A stretch of 64,000 bases of DNA from Hydrocarboniphaga daqingensis (lineage in GTDB: Bacteria > Pseudomonadota > Gammaproteobacteria > Nevskiales > Nevskiaceae), in NCBI RefSeq assembly GCF_900129825.1, contig NZ_FQWZ01000005.1, forward strand, positions 248,001 through 312,000, in the 5' to 3' direction. Under the pieces are notes generated by a model. The model was not told the DNA's origin. It searched no databases and worked only from the letters and a program-made list of their open reading frames with translations. The translations under genes and the position numbers were made by a program. Below, in pieces: positions 1 through 8,959 of the stretch; position 1 is the first letter of the stretch; each line of letters starts with the position of its first letter.

Positions 1-1060
1 TGCGCTTGAAGCGGCTCCGGTCCCGATCATCATCATCTCGCTGATCGGCGAGCGATTGCTGTTCGCCAATACCGTGGCGATGACGGCATTTGCGACGACG
101 CCCGAGCGCATCGCCGACGATGCGCTGACGCTGGTGACGCTGAACCGGGAAACGATCGCACAGGCCCGGTCGGCGCTGGCAACCGAGACCCGCTACGGCC
201 CGATCGAGATTCGGGCGCATCTGACGCCGGATCACAGTCGCGCCATGATGCTGACCGGCCGGCTGATCGAGTTCGACAGCGAGCCGGCGATGATCTTGTC
301 CGTGCTCGACGTGGAAGAACTGCACGTCACCGAACAGCGCCTGAGCGAGGCACTTGACCGCGAGCGCGAGCTCAATCGGGTCCAGCAGCAGCTGGTGTCC
401 GTCGTATCGCACGAGCTGCGCACCCCGTTGGCGGTGATCGACTCGGCGGTGCAACGGCTGCGCCGCCACGCGCGCGTCTGGAGCGAAGACGAGATCGACA
501 ATCGGCTCGAGCAGCTGCGCTACAAGGTTCAAAAGCTGTCCAAGCTCAGCGAAAGCCTGCTTGACGCAGCGCGCTTGGATGAAGGCCGCATTCCGTTCAG
601 GCCGACGGCGATCAAGCTCGACGAGTGGCTGGGCCGCATCGTCCAGCAGCAGCAGGAACTGGCAACGGCCAACCCGATCTTTCTTCAGCGCGGTTTGCTG
701 CCCGAGGAGTTCTTTGGGGATCCGCAGCTGCTGGAGCAGATCCTGGTCAACCTGATCGGCAACGCAGTCAAGTATTCGCCGCACGGCACGCCGGTCAGCG
801 TCGACGCACGGATCGTCGAGCAACGTCTGAGGCTGACGATCAGCGACCAGGGGCTCGGCATTCCGCTGGCCGAGCAAAGCCAGGTATTTGAGCGCTTCTT
901 CAGAGCCAGCACGACGCTGGCGATCCACGGTACCGGCCTGGGCTTGTACATCTGCCGCCAGATGGCCGAGCTGCACGGTGGCACGATCGACCTGCAAAGC
1001 GTGCCCGGTCTCGGTACGCGCGTCACCGTCGAGCTGCCGCTGGCGCACGCGCTCGACTAG
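1..1060 (+). CDS. Sensor histidine kinase, C-terminal part (5' end lies outside the window)
   Basis: The frame is open from base 2, so the first in-frame TTG at 56 is not a convincing start and the gene begins to the left. The first visible residues (PVPIIIISLIGERLLFAN) look like the start of a PAS-type sensor fold. They are followed by a coiled linker and a HisKA domain with H-box SHELRTPLAVIDSA. The HATPase domain carries N-box NLIGNAVKYS, G1 DQGLGIP, F-box FERFF and G2 GTGLGLYI, so all catalytic boxes are intact. No membrane segment is visible in this part. The kinase converges on the EAL response regulator with only 21 bases between stop codons, and its H-box resembles that of the Cache kinase at 2767-4908. 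Partnership with that regulator is inferred from position only. Confidence 0.93.
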   Translation, partial: ALEAAPVPIIIISLIGERLLFANTVAMTAFATTPERIADDALTLVTLNRETIAQARSALATETRYGPIEIRAHLTPDHSRAMMLTGRLIEFDSEPAMILSVLDVEELHVTEQRLSEALDRERELNRVQQQLVSVVSHELRTPLAVIDSAVQRLRRHARVWSEDEIDNRLEQLRYKVQKLSKLSESLLDAARLDEGRIPFRPTAIKLDEWLGRIVQQQQELATANPIFLQRGLLPEEFFGDPQLLEQILVNLIGNAVKYSPHGTPVSVDARIVEQRLRLTISDQGLGIPLAEQSQVFERFFRASTTLAIHGTGLGLYICRQMAELHGGTIDLQSVPGLGTRVTVELPLAHALD

Positions 1061-1081
1061 CCCGAGCAGGCGCCGACGGAT

Positions 1082-2770
1082 TCAGTCGGCGCCGTCGGCG
1101 TCGTTGCGCAGATAGTGTTCCAGCTGAACGGCGGTCATCGGCCTCGAGAAGTAATAGCCCTGGGCCTGCTCGCAGCCCAGTTCTCTGAGCCGGTCGAGCT
1201 GACTGCGGTCCTCAACGCCTTCGGCAACCACCCGCAGACCCAGGCTTTGTGCCAACGACAGGACGCCGCGGACGATCGCCTGGTCCACCGGTTGGGCGTC
1301 GATGTGCTGCACGAACAGCCGATCGATCTTGATGCTGTCGATCGGGAAGGTACGCAGGTAGGTCAGCGAGGCGTGGCCAGTGCCAAAGTCGTCGATCGAC
1401 ACCCGCACACCGCGCTGGCGCAGCTGCGCCATCACGTCCGCGGCGCGTTCGATGTCGCGGATCACTGCGGTCTCGGTGATCTCCACTTCCAGTGACGATG
1501 GCGGCACCCCGTGCCGCTCGAGCGCGGCATCGATGCGCGCCGGCAGGTTGCCCTTCAGGTCCGATGCCGAGATGTTCACGGCCATCAGCAACGGCTGGTT
1601 CTGCTGACGCAACACGGCCAGCTCGCGCAGCGCTTCGTCGAGGACCCAGTCGGTCAGCAGCCCGATCTGACCGCTGCGCTCGATCAATGGAATGAACAAG
1701 CCTGGCGCGATCAGGCCAAAGTCGGCGCAGCGCCAGCGCACCAGCGCTTCGACACCGAGCACCTGGCGGTCTGCCAACCGCACCTTGGGCTCGTACTGCA
1801 GGAACAGTTCGCCACGCTCGATCGCCTGTACCAAGGAGGCCTCGATGTGCCGCTCCAGACGCAGCCGGTCTGACGCACTGGGCGTCAGCACCAGCAACTC
1901 GCTGATGCGATCACGGACAGCCTGGTGCAGCGCCATCATCGCCTCGTCGACGAACACGGAGATCGAAACACCGGTTCCGGGCACCAGTGGAGCCAGTACG
2001 ATCGTCTTCTGCAACGACGTGGCCATTGCCTGGAGCCGCAATAAACGTGTCGCCTCATCGGCGCCCCCGGGGGCCACTGATGCCGGACGCATCAGCACCA
2101 CCGCCAGCGCGCCGCTGGGCAAGCGATAGCAGCGCGGGTCGGCCAGTGCCTCGGCTGGCGGAAGCGCGGCCAGCAGTGCGTTGGCGGCCTCGGTTTGCGC
2201 ATGATCCGACGAGCCGAAACCGCGCTCGGTCGATACCGCCAGCAGCAGTTCCACCGGTGCAACGGCATGCTCCAGCACGGTGTCCAGGTCGATACGCGGA
2301 TCGCTGCGCTCGGCCAGCGATACGCGACTCAGCGTATCGACCTGCTCCAGTGCCAACTGCAGCTCCGAGTACAAGTCGTGACGCGCGCGGCGCACACCGC
2401 GCAGTCGCGAGCGCAGCAAGCTCAGCAACAGATCGAAGTCGACGGGCTTGACCAGATAGTCGTCCGCGCCCAGATCGTGGCCGCGAATCAACTCATGCTT
2501 CTGCCCGTGCGCGGTCAGAAATACGAATGGCACCTGCGCATTGGCCAGCTGCGAGCCGCGCAGCTTTTGAAGCAACTCCAGCCCGTTCATACCGGGCATC
2601 GAGATGTCGCACAGCACCAGATCCGGCTGCTCGCGCTCCAGCATGTCGTAACCCTGCAAACCGTCGGCCGCTTCGATGACGCGGTATCCGGCGTCGCGCA
2701 GCTCGTCGACCAAATCGCGACGCAGCGACGGTTCGTCCTCGATGCAAAGCACGCAAGCGCCCAGGCTCAT
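1082..2770 (-). CDS. Response regulator: REC, degenerate GGDEF, EAL c-di-GMP phosphodiesterase
   Basis: A 562-residue two-component output protein that should hydrolyse c-di-GMP when phosphorylated. The REC domain (about 1-120) has the acidic pair in CIEDEP, phospho-acceptor D55 in LVLCDISMPG, T86 and K108 in LVKP. The EAL domain (about 310-555) keeps EALVRW (341-346), the EITET acidic motif, DDFGTG (460-465), KIDR (481-484) and AEGVE (516-520), so an active phosphodiesterase is expected. Between them, residues 145-300 follow the spacing of a GGDEF domain (DTLSR near the start, VSISVF then DEAMMALHQAVRD near the end), but the signature site reads LPSGAL. This suggests a dead cyclase or an allosteric module; that reading is my inference. 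The start overlaps the stop of the upstream Cache kinase in an ATGA, indicating translational coupling. Confidence 0.93.
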   Translation of the reverse strand: MSLGACVLCIEDEPSLRRDLVDELRDAGYRVIEAADGLQGYDMLEREQPDLVLCDISMPGMNGLELLQKLRGSQLANAQVPFVFLTAHGQKHELIRGHDLGADDYLVKPVDFDLLLSLLRSRLRGVRRARHDLYSELQLALEQVDTLSRVSLAERSDPRIDLDTVLEHAVAPVELLLAVSTERGFGSSDHAQTEAANALLAALPPAEALADPRCYRLPSGALAVVLMRPASVAPGGADEATRLLRLQAMATSLQKTIVLAPLVPGTGVSISVFVDEAMMALHQAVRDRISELLVLTPSASDRLRLERHIEASLVQAIERGELFLQYEPKVRLADRQVLGVEALVRWRCADFGLIAPGLFIPLIERSGQIGLLTDWVLDEALRELAVLRQQNQPLLMAVNISASDLKGNLPARIDAALERHGVPPSSLEVEITETAVIRDIERAADVMAQLRQRGVRVSIDDFGTGHASLTYLRTFPIDSIKIDRLFVQHIDAQPVDQAIVRGVLSLAQSLGLRVVAEGVEDRSQLDRLRELGCEQAQGYYFSRPMTAVQLEHYLRNDADGAD

Positions 2771-4908
2771 GGCGACACCTCGCGACCAGCAGCCTGACGC
2801 TTAACCGGCAACAGTACGCTGACGTGACAGCCCTGGCCCGGACTGCTGTCGATGTCCAGCCTGCCACCGTACATATCGGCAAATACACGCGCGAGCCTCA
2901 ATCCGGTGCCGACGCTGCCGCTGGCGTCCTGGGGCGATCGCCGCAGTTGATCGATCGTCGCTTGGTCCAAACCGGGGCCTGCATCGTTGACCCAGACGCG
3001 ATACTCGCGAGCCGAGATCGACGCCCCGATCCGGACCGGTGTGCCGGCGACGGTAGAGCGCAGCGCGTTGTCGACCAGAATCGAGCACAGCACGCGCAGC
3101 ATCGACGGATCACAACGCACCGGGTGATCCGGAATCGTCGGTTCCAGCTCCAGGTCCATGCCACGACCGTGGTGCTGCGCCAGCGAATTAAGGCGCACGC
3201 CGTCGAGCAACGCCACCAAGTGATGCTCGCCGGTGGCACCGGCCGATTCGGTGCGGGCAAAAACCAGCGCACTGTCGATCACTTCCATCAGACGCCGCAC
3301 GGCCGCACGCAAATCGCCAGCGCGCTCAGCGAGGGCTGACGGGTCCATGCGGTCACCGCGGCGCGCCAGCGTCTGCGCCGTGCTGTCGATGATCGACAAG
3401 GGATTGCGGAACTCATGGCTGACCATGCTGATGAATTGACGCTGCGACTCGCTCAAACGCTGCTCGTCGAGCAGCGCTTGCGTCAGGCGGCTCTGCGCCT
3501 GCAACAACGCCTCGTTGGCCTCACCGAGCTTGCGACCCATGCCGACAACCTGACCGCCGACGGAGTCAAGTTCGGCGATCGCCAACTCCGGCTGAGCTTG
3601 AACAAAACGACCGCGTCCAATCTCGGACAACAACCCGGCGATGCTCACCATCGGCCGCGTGAGCTCGCTGCTGAGTACGGCGGCGCGACGCAGCAGCCAC
3701 AGCAACAACACGATGTAGAACAACACCAGCGACGCAATCATCACCACGCCGATGAAGTTCAACCGCTGATTGAGCTTGCCCGCTTCGGCAATGATTTCGG
3801 ACTCGGGAGCCAGCAGCAGCAGTGTCCAACCCGGACCGGGTACACGCGCCCAGGTTGCGTGCAAGCGCGTGCCGGCCATCGTCAAATCGTCGTAGGTTCC
3901 GCCGTCGGGTTGCCGCGCCAATGCGGCAGCCAGATTCGCCAGATCGGGGCGTTTACGCACGTTGTAGTCGTCCGGCCGGAACGTATCCGCCAGGATCGCC
4001 TGCTGGTAATCGAAGTCGCCACTGCCGGTCAGACCCCAATCGGCCTCGCCGGCCTCGGGTAGCGCCAGCACCGTCCCGTCGCGGCTCAGCAAGACGCCGT
4101 AGGCCTTCCAGGGCAGCGTTAGCGCGAGCACGTGATTGACCAGATCGCGGATCGTAACGTCGATGCCGACGACGCCTTCAAGTCGTTCGCCTTCGTAGAC
4201 CGGGGCGATCGACGACAGCAGCCAGCCACCGCCAGCGGGATCGACGTAGACGTCGGTCCAGACCACGTCGCGCCCGGGGTTGTGGGCCGCATCGGCCTCG
4301 TAATAGAAGTTGTAGTCCGGTATGCGCATGCCGGCTTCATAAGCCGTGCTGACATCGAGGTACGGATAGATCCGGTTGAAACTGTCGTCGGTGTTCAAGT
4401 ACAGCTGCCGGATCAGCGGATCGGCGCTGACGATGCTTTTCATCAGCGGATCGAGCTGCGCCGTTCGCAGTGCCTTGTCGATCTGAACCGGTCCGACCGG
4501 TACGACGCCGCTGTAGAACGCAGCGGCACCGCCATTGTCCTGCGTGGTGACGTAACGGCCGTCGTCGAGCAGACGGTAGCGCTGACGCTCAGCAGCGCCG
4601 ACCGTCGCGGGCGACTGCAGCGCCAGTAGAGACTGGTCGGCGAAGAGCCGGGTCATTCTCCCAATCGACTCCAGACGCGACCCGACAATCTGGGCTTCAC
4701 GCTGCGCCATTCGAGAGAAGTCGTCAGTCGAGACGGCACTGATGACGGCCAGATTGTTTTGATAGGTAATGTAGGTACTGCCCCAGTAGGCAGCCAACAA
4801 CGCCAGTTCGATGGCCAGCACCGGCAGCAGGGCCGAGCGCAAAAACGATCTCCACAGCCACCGAGATAGCGGTTGTGGCGGCTTTGAATCTTGATTGGAC
4901 CCACTCAT
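2767..4908 (-). CDS. Membrane sensor histidine kinase with periplasmic Cache domain
   Basis: A 713-residue sensor kinase. I chose the ATG at 4908; the frame also contains a TTG nine codons upstream without a ribosome site. Numbering below counts from that TTG. TM1 is about 34-56. A periplasmic dCache-like sensor spans about 60-390, with the typical stretch NFYYEADAAHNPGRDVVWTD. TM2 is about 394-417. A HAMP-like and coiled segment follows, then HisKA with H507 in SHEFRNPLSIIDS. The ATPase domain has N-box LVDNALRST and G1 DAGPGLD, but the G2 box reads GTGLRL instead of GTGLGL, so ATP-lid behaviour may differ. It overlaps the REC-EAL regulator by four bases and is its obvious partner. Cache domains usually bind small organic ligands; the ligand here is unknown. 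Confidence 0.93.
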   Translation of the reverse strand: MSGSNQDSKPPQPLSRWLWRSFLRSALLPVLAIELALLAAYWGSTYITYQNNLAVISAVSTDDFSRMAQREAQIVGSRLESIGRMTRLFADQSLLALQSPATVGAAERQRYRLLDDGRYVTTQDNGGAAAFYSGVVPVGPVQIDKALRTAQLDPLMKSIVSADPLIRQLYLNTDDSFNRIYPYLDVSTAYEAGMRIPDYNFYYEADAAHNPGRDVVWTDVYVDPAGGGWLLSSIAPVYEGERLEGVVGIDVTIRDLVNHVLALTLPWKAYGVLLSRDGTVLALPEAGEADWGLTGSGDFDYQQAILADTFRPDDYNVRKRPDLANLAAALARQPDGGTYDDLTMAGTRLHATWARVPGPGWTLLLLAPESEIIAEAGKLNQRLNFIGVVMIASLVLFYIVLLLWLLRRAAVLSSELTRPMVSIAGLLSEIGRGRFVQAQPELAIAELDSVGGQVVGMGRKLGEANEALLQAQSRLTQALLDEQRLSESQRQFISMVSHEFRNPLSIIDSTAQTLARRGDRMDPSALAERAGDLRAAVRRLMEVIDSALVFARTESAGATGEHHLVALLDGVRLNSLAQHHGRGMDLELEPTIPDHPVRCDPSMLRVLCSILVDNALRSTVAGTPVRIGASISAREYRVWVNDAGPGLDQATIDQLRRSPQDASGSVGTGLRLARVFADMYGGRLDIDSSPGQGCHVSVLLPVKRQAAGREVSP

Positions 4909-5080
4909 GCGGTTTGGTCTGTATATCGGACGCAACGACGTGTCGGCCCCGGCGACCGAGGCAAGGCAACGTCAGTGAAGAAAGGCCCGCGGCGACAGCG
5001 AGCGCTCCGTGCTGGCAGATGCCCTCACGGCCGCTTATCGGCTCCCCCGCCGATAACCTGAGCCTCCCTCTACGCCGAGG

Positions 5081-6424
5081 CTAGCGCGGCGGATGCGCCA
5101 GGGCGTAATCGAGCGCCAGATGGCTGAGCGTGCGCACCCCGACACCGAGTGCGCGCTCGTCGATGCGGAAGCGCGGTGAATGGTTGGCCGCCCAGGCATC
5201 GGCCGGTTCGCCCGGCGTGCGCACACCGGCAAATACGAACAGACCCGGAATCTCGCGGGCAAAGAACGAAAAGTCCTCCGCGCCGAGCATCGGGGGCACG
5301 TCGATCAACCCGGCATCGCCGACCACGCGCGCGATCGTCGGCCGCATCGCCTGCGTCAGCTTCGGGTCGTTGTAAGTCACCGGATACGCGTGGCCTTCGC
5401 CGATATGCACTTCGGCCGTCGTCCCAGCGCTCTCGGCGATGTTCTCGGCGGTGCGGCGTACGCGCTTATGGAGATCGGCCTGCATGCCGGTATCCAGCGC
5501 GCGCAGCGTGCCGCGCATCGTCACGCTGTCGGGAATAATGTTGCTGCGCACGCCGCCCTCGATCTTGCCGATGGTCACGATCACCGGCGCCTGGCTGATA
5601 TCCATCTGCCGGCTGGTGATCGTCTGCAAGCCCTCGATGATCTGCGCGCTGACCACGATCGGGTCGATACCGGCCCAAGGTCGCGCGCCATGCGTCTGGC
5701 GTCCGCGCACGATGATGTCCAAGTCGTCCGAGCTGGCCATCGCCCCGCCCGCGCGCACGCCGATCTGGCCGACGTCGTACTGAGAAAACAAATGCAGGCC
5801 GAAGATCACTTCGGGCTTGGGCGCGCTGCTGAGCACGCCCTGCTTGATCATCAGTGCCGCACCCCCTTCCTCGTCATCAGGGGCACCCTCCTCCGCCGGC
5901 TGAAAGATCAGCTTCAGCGTGCCGGGCCAGTCGGCCTTCATCCGCGATGCCACCTCGGCCACACCGAGCAGGATCGCCATGTGCCCGTCGTGTCCGCAGG
6001 CGTGCATCACGCCGACGTCTTTGCCGTCGAACGTGGTCTTGACGGTCGACTTAAACGGCACATCGACCTCCTCGACCACCGGCAGACCATCCATGTCGGC
6101 GCGCAGCGCAACGACCGGCCCCGGCTGGCCGCCTTCGAGTACGGCGACGATGCCGTTGTGGGCGACGCCCGTCTGCAGCTTCAAGCCGAGCGCCTTGAGC
6201 CGCTTGGTCAGGTAGACGGCGGTCTGCGCTTCGCGGTTGCTCAGCTCCGGGTGCTGATGCAGCCAGCGCCGGTCAGCGATCAGCTTGGCGTCGATGTCAG
6301 CCGTCGCGCGGTCGATGCGCTGCTGCAAAGCAGCCGCGTCCGATGCAGCGAGCACGGGCGCCGCGATTGAGGCCGCGGCGATGGTGAACAGGCAGGCCGG
6401 CAGACGGCGCAGGGCGAACTTCAT
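5081..6424 (-). CDS. Exported M20D-family amidohydrolase (hippurate/N-acyl amino acid hydrolase type)
   Basis: A 447-residue metallo-amidohydrolase that probably cleaves N-acylated amino acids or related amides. A signal peptide (residues 1-26, ending PVLA-A) predicts export to the periplasm, unlike most cytosolic family members. The metal-binding landmarks of the M20D group are present: ACGHDGH, QPAEEG, FGLHL and the C-terminal NHSPRF. The bacterial dimerisation domain is marked by QTHGARPW. It is a single gene: 144 bases separate it from the kinase operon downstream and 102 bases from dapB upstream. Substrate cannot be read from sequence; peptidase or aminoacylase activity on scavenged peptides is the simplest guess. 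Confidence 0.9.
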   Translation of the reverse strand: MKFALRRLPACLFTIAAASIAAPVLAASDAAALQQRIDRATADIDAKLIADRRWLHQHPELSNREAQTAVYLTKRLKALGLKLQTGVAHNGIVAVLEGGQPGPVVALRADMDGLPVVEEVDVPFKSTVKTTFDGKDVGVMHACGHDGHMAILLGVAEVASRMKADWPGTLKLIFQPAEEGAPDDEEGGAALMIKQGVLSSAPKPEVIFGLHLFSQYDVGQIGVRAGGAMASSDDLDIIVRGRQTHGARPWAGIDPIVVSAQIIEGLQTITSRQMDISQAPVIVTIGKIEGGVRSNIIPDSVTMRGTLRALDTGMQADLHKRVRRTAENIAESAGTTAEVHIGEGHAYPVTYNDPKLTQAMRPTIARVVGDAGLIDVPPMLGAEDFSFFAREIPGLFVFAGVRTPGEPADAWAANHSPRFRIDERALGVGVRTLSHLALDYALAHPPR

Positions 6425-6526
6425 GGCGGGCTCGATCGGGCACAGGGACGAAGCTGCAGCGTTGCCGCCAACGGCGCGCCTGTCAATTTGACGCGTCGTA
6501 GGCTCTAACGACGCCGGTGCCGCCGA

Positions 6527-7312
6527 TCAGGCCAGCACGTCCTTCATCGCGTACAGGCCGGGCGCGCGACCGTGCAGCCAGGCCGCAGCACGCAGCGCGC
6601 CGTTGGCGAAATTGGCACGGTTGCTGGCCTTATGCGTGATCTCGACGCGCTCGCCGTCGCCCAGAAACAGCACGCTGTGATCACCGACGACATCGCCGCC
6701 GCGCAGCGTGGCGAAACCGATCGTCCCAGCGGCGCGCGCGCCCGTGTGACCGTGGCGGGTGTAGACCGCGCTCTGATCCAGCGTCGTGCCCAAACCGCGC
6801 GCGGCAGCCTCACCGAGCATCAGCGCGGTGCCGCTAGGTGCATCGACCTTGTGCCGGTGATGCGTCTCGACGACTTCGACGTCGACGCTGCCGCCGAGCA
6901 CGCGCGCCGCGTGTTCGACCAAAGCCAAGCACAGGTTGACGCCGATGCTGAAGTTGCCCGACAGGCAGATCGGAATCTGCTGCGCGGCGGCGTCGATCGC
7001 GCTGCGTTGCTCGGCAGTGAAGCCGGTCGTGCCGATCACGATGCCGCGGCCGGCGGCGATGCAGGCGTCGAGCGCGGCCAGCGTGCCCTCGGGCCGCGTG
7101 AAGTCGATCAGCACGTCGAAGCTCGCCGACGGCGACGACAGATCGCTGCTCAGCGGCACGCCCGGTGCGGCTTCACGGCCGGTCGCGACCGCCTCGGCGC
7201 GGTCGAAAGCGGCACCGAGGCGCAGCGACGGGTGCGCCGGCAACGCGTCGATCAAGGCGCGGCCCATGCGGCCGGCGGCACCGAGAATCGCGATCTGGGT
7301 CGGGAGGGTCAT
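6527..7312 (-). CDS. dapB: 4-hydroxy-tetrahydrodipicolinate reductase
   Basis: A 261-residue cytosolic enzyme of the lysine/meso-diaminopimelate pathway that reduces 4-hydroxy-tetrahydrodipicolinate with NAD(P)H. The N-terminal Rossmann motif is [10 protein letters not shown]. The catalytic and substrate-binding segment is [15 protein letters not shown], with the family His-His and Lys residues. Length matches the family (about 265-270). It is separate from dapD and dapE, which lie at 56211-58192 in this same window, so three DAP-pathway genes are spread over two loci. About 290 bases without an evident gene lie upstream and may hold its promoter. Confidence 0.97.
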   Translation of the reverse strand: MTLPTQIAILGAAGRMGRALIDALPAHPSLRLGAAFDRAEAVATGREAAPGVPLSSDLSSPSASFDVLIDFTRPEGTLAALDACIAAGRGIVIGTTGFTAEQRSAIDAAAQQIPICLSGNFSIGVNLCLALVEHAARVLGGSVDVEVVETHHRHKVDAPSGTALMLGEAAARGLGTTLDQSAVYTRHGHTGARAAGTIGFATLRGGDVVGDHSVLFLGDGERVEITHKASNRANFANGALRAAAWLHGRAPGLYAMKDVLA

Positions 7313-7602
7313 GGCGGCATCTCGTCGAAGGGACGCGGAGTGTAGGCAAGTCGCCTGCCGCTGCCCATCTGCCGCCGCGCCCGCGATGACACCGGTTGGT
7401 CAATCCAGCTGACGCGACCCATGTGATCAGCTGGCACCGAAAGACGTAAAAACCGGGCAAGGCGATAGCCAGCGCGTTGATGCGCCTTCGATCTGCCTGC
7501 GGCGGATCCCGGCGCCAACAGCCCGCTAGCGCCTGATGCGCGCTGCGGGGCCCCGCCTGCGACCGCTCGATGCGCGGGCGACCGTCACCGCGCCAGCGTC
7601 GA
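7313..7602. other. Gap between dapB and the MazG gene
   Basis: I see no convincing gene, RNA or repeat in these 290 bases. Short open frames exist on both strands but resemble no family and have no ribosome binding site. The gap presumably carries the dapB promoter, but no good -35/-10 pair stands out. Confidence 0.5.
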
Positions 7603-7971
7603 TCAGGGCCGCTCGCGCTTGGCCTGGCGCCAGCGCGCTTCCATCGCGTCGAGTCGCGCTGGATCACCCAGCGGCGGCAGCGTCGCCTCGTCGGCCATCA
7701 CGTAGGCATAACGGCGCGCAAACTTGGCATTGGCAGCCGCCAACGCATCGGCCGGGTCCAGGCCCAAGTGCCGCGCGATGTTGACGACCATGAACAGCAA
7801 GTCGCCAAGTTCATCGAGCTGGCGATCGGCGGTTTGTGCAACCGCCTCCTTCAACTCGGCGATCTCCTCGTCGAGCTTGGGCCACAAATCGGCCAGCGCG
7901 GTCCAATCGAAGCCTTGAAGCGCCGCATCGCGCTGCAGACGCTCGGCTTGACGCAGGACGTCGGTGTTCAT
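7603..7971 (-). CDS. Single-domain MazG-type nucleotide pyrophosphohydrolase
   Basis: A 122-residue protein from the ATG at 7971, which overlaps the stop of the upstream Nudix gene as ATGA; the frame stays open further upstream but that part is not conserved in kind. It matches only the C-terminal half of the two-domain Escherichia coli MazG (about 263 residues). The helical metal-binding motif is visible as KLDEEIAELKEA and DELGDLLFMVVNIARHLG. MazG enzymes hydrolyse NTPs or dNTPs to monophosphate and pyrophosphate, removing aberrant nucleotides. Coupling with a Nudix hydrolase suggests a small nucleotide or cofactor housecleaning operon; the actual substrate is unknown. Confidence 0.88.
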   Translation of the reverse strand: MNTDVLRQAERLQRDAALQGFDWTALADLWPKLDEEIAELKEAVAQTADRQLDELGDLLFMVVNIARHLGLDPADALAAANAKFARRYAYVMADEATLPPLGDPARLDAMEARWRQAKRERP

Positions 7972-8636
7972 GCCCCCGCCTCGTCGCGGCCGTTGAACTT
8001 GCAGCACAAGTCCCACAGCATGCCGGCGGTTGCTCCCCAAATCCGATACTGCTGCCACTGCAGTTCGTAGAACGGCAGCTTGACCGCGCCGCGCAGCAGT
8101 TGCTTCTGCTCGTAGGCGTCGGGATCGAGCACGCGCGACAGCGGCACCTCGAACGCGGCGGCCACCTCCGCCGCATCGATCCGCAGCGGCGGCAGCTCGC
8201 GGATGATGCCGACCACCGGCGTCACGCGGTAACGCGACAGCGTCGGGTAATCGTCCAGATAGCCGATCACCTCGACCGCGCGGCGCGGCAAGCCAATTTC
8301 TTCGTCGGCCTCGCGCAGCGCGGTATCGACCGCATCGGCATCGCCGTCATCGCAGCGACCACCGGGGAAGCTGATCTGCCCCTTGTGGCTGCGCAGCTGT
8401 TCGGAGCGCTGCGTCAGCACCAGCGTCGCGCCGTCGGGACGATCGACGATCGGCACCAGCACCGCAGCGCGGCGCAGCGTGGTCAGGAATTCGCTCTCGA
8501 TCAGCTTGTCGATATTCAGCGGCAGTTCCATGCGGCTCATCGGCCGCGGCTCGGCGTCGCTGGTATCGGCCAGCGCATCGCGCAAGCGACGCTCCCAGCC
8601 CGAACGGCCGTCGATGCGGCGATCACTGTCTTTCAT
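7968..8636 (-). CDS. nudL: NudL-type Nudix hydrolase (putative CoA pyrophosphatase)
   Basis: A 222-residue Nudix protein. The central region has the CoA-pyrophosphatase signature: LTQRSEQLRSHKGQISFPGG, followed by the Nudix helix with ALREADEEIGL. The spacing of the Nudix box is one residue longer than the standard form, as it is in E. coli NudL, which supports this subfamily over generic MutT. The predicted reaction is cleavage of CoA or acyl-CoA to 4'-phosphopantetheine (or its acyl form) and 3',5'-ADP. It is the first gene of a two-gene unit with the MazG protein. It diverges from a small plus-strand gene across a 26-base gap. Confidence 0.88.
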   Translation of the reverse strand: MKDSDRRIDGRSGWERRLRDALADTSDAEPRPMSRMELPLNIDKLIESEFLTTLRRAAVLVPIVDRPDGATLVLTQRSEQLRSHKGQISFPGGRCDDGDADAVDTALREADEEIGLPRRAVEVIGYLDDYPTLSRYRVTPVVGIIRELPPLRIDAAEVAAAFEVPLSRVLDPDAYEQKQLLRGAVKLPFYELQWQQYRIWGATAGMLWDLCCKFNGRDEAGA

Positions 8637-8662
8637 CGCGGTGGATGCCTTAACGTGCTGCG

Positions 8663-8959
8663 ATGGAACTCGATGACGACCGATCGCCCGCAGCGTGGCT
8701 GACGCTGCGTGAACTGGACCAGGCCGAGTGCTGCGCCAAAGGCAGCGCGTTCCGCGCGTTCAAGCGGATCGAAACGCAATGGACTCAAGGACGCGACTAC
8801 CAGGTGCTGCATCACGACGACGATCGCGCGGCGATCGCCCGCTGGCGTGAGGCGGGACGCATCTATGCGTCGACCGTCAATTTGCTGCTGCTGTCGCCGC
8901 CATTGGCCCGAGCCGTACGCGATCAGATGCGGCGCATGACGACCGACCCGGCCGAATAG
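8663..8959 (+). CDS. Hypothetical 98-residue protein
   Basis: A short open frame with an ATG start 26 bases from the divergent Nudix gene. The product is charged and predicted mostly helical, with an acidic start (MELDDDRS) and a basic central part; I recognise no domain, signal peptide or membrane segment. Its last 37 bases overlap the 3' end of the convergent FabH-like gene. The region would otherwise be an unusually long gap in this compact segment, which is the main argument that it is real. Function unknown. Confidence 0.55.
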   Translation: MELDDDRSPAAWLTLRELDQAECCAKGSAFRAFKRIETQWTQGRDYQVLHHDDDRAAIARWREAGRIYASTVNLLLLSPPLARAVRDQMRRMTTDPAE

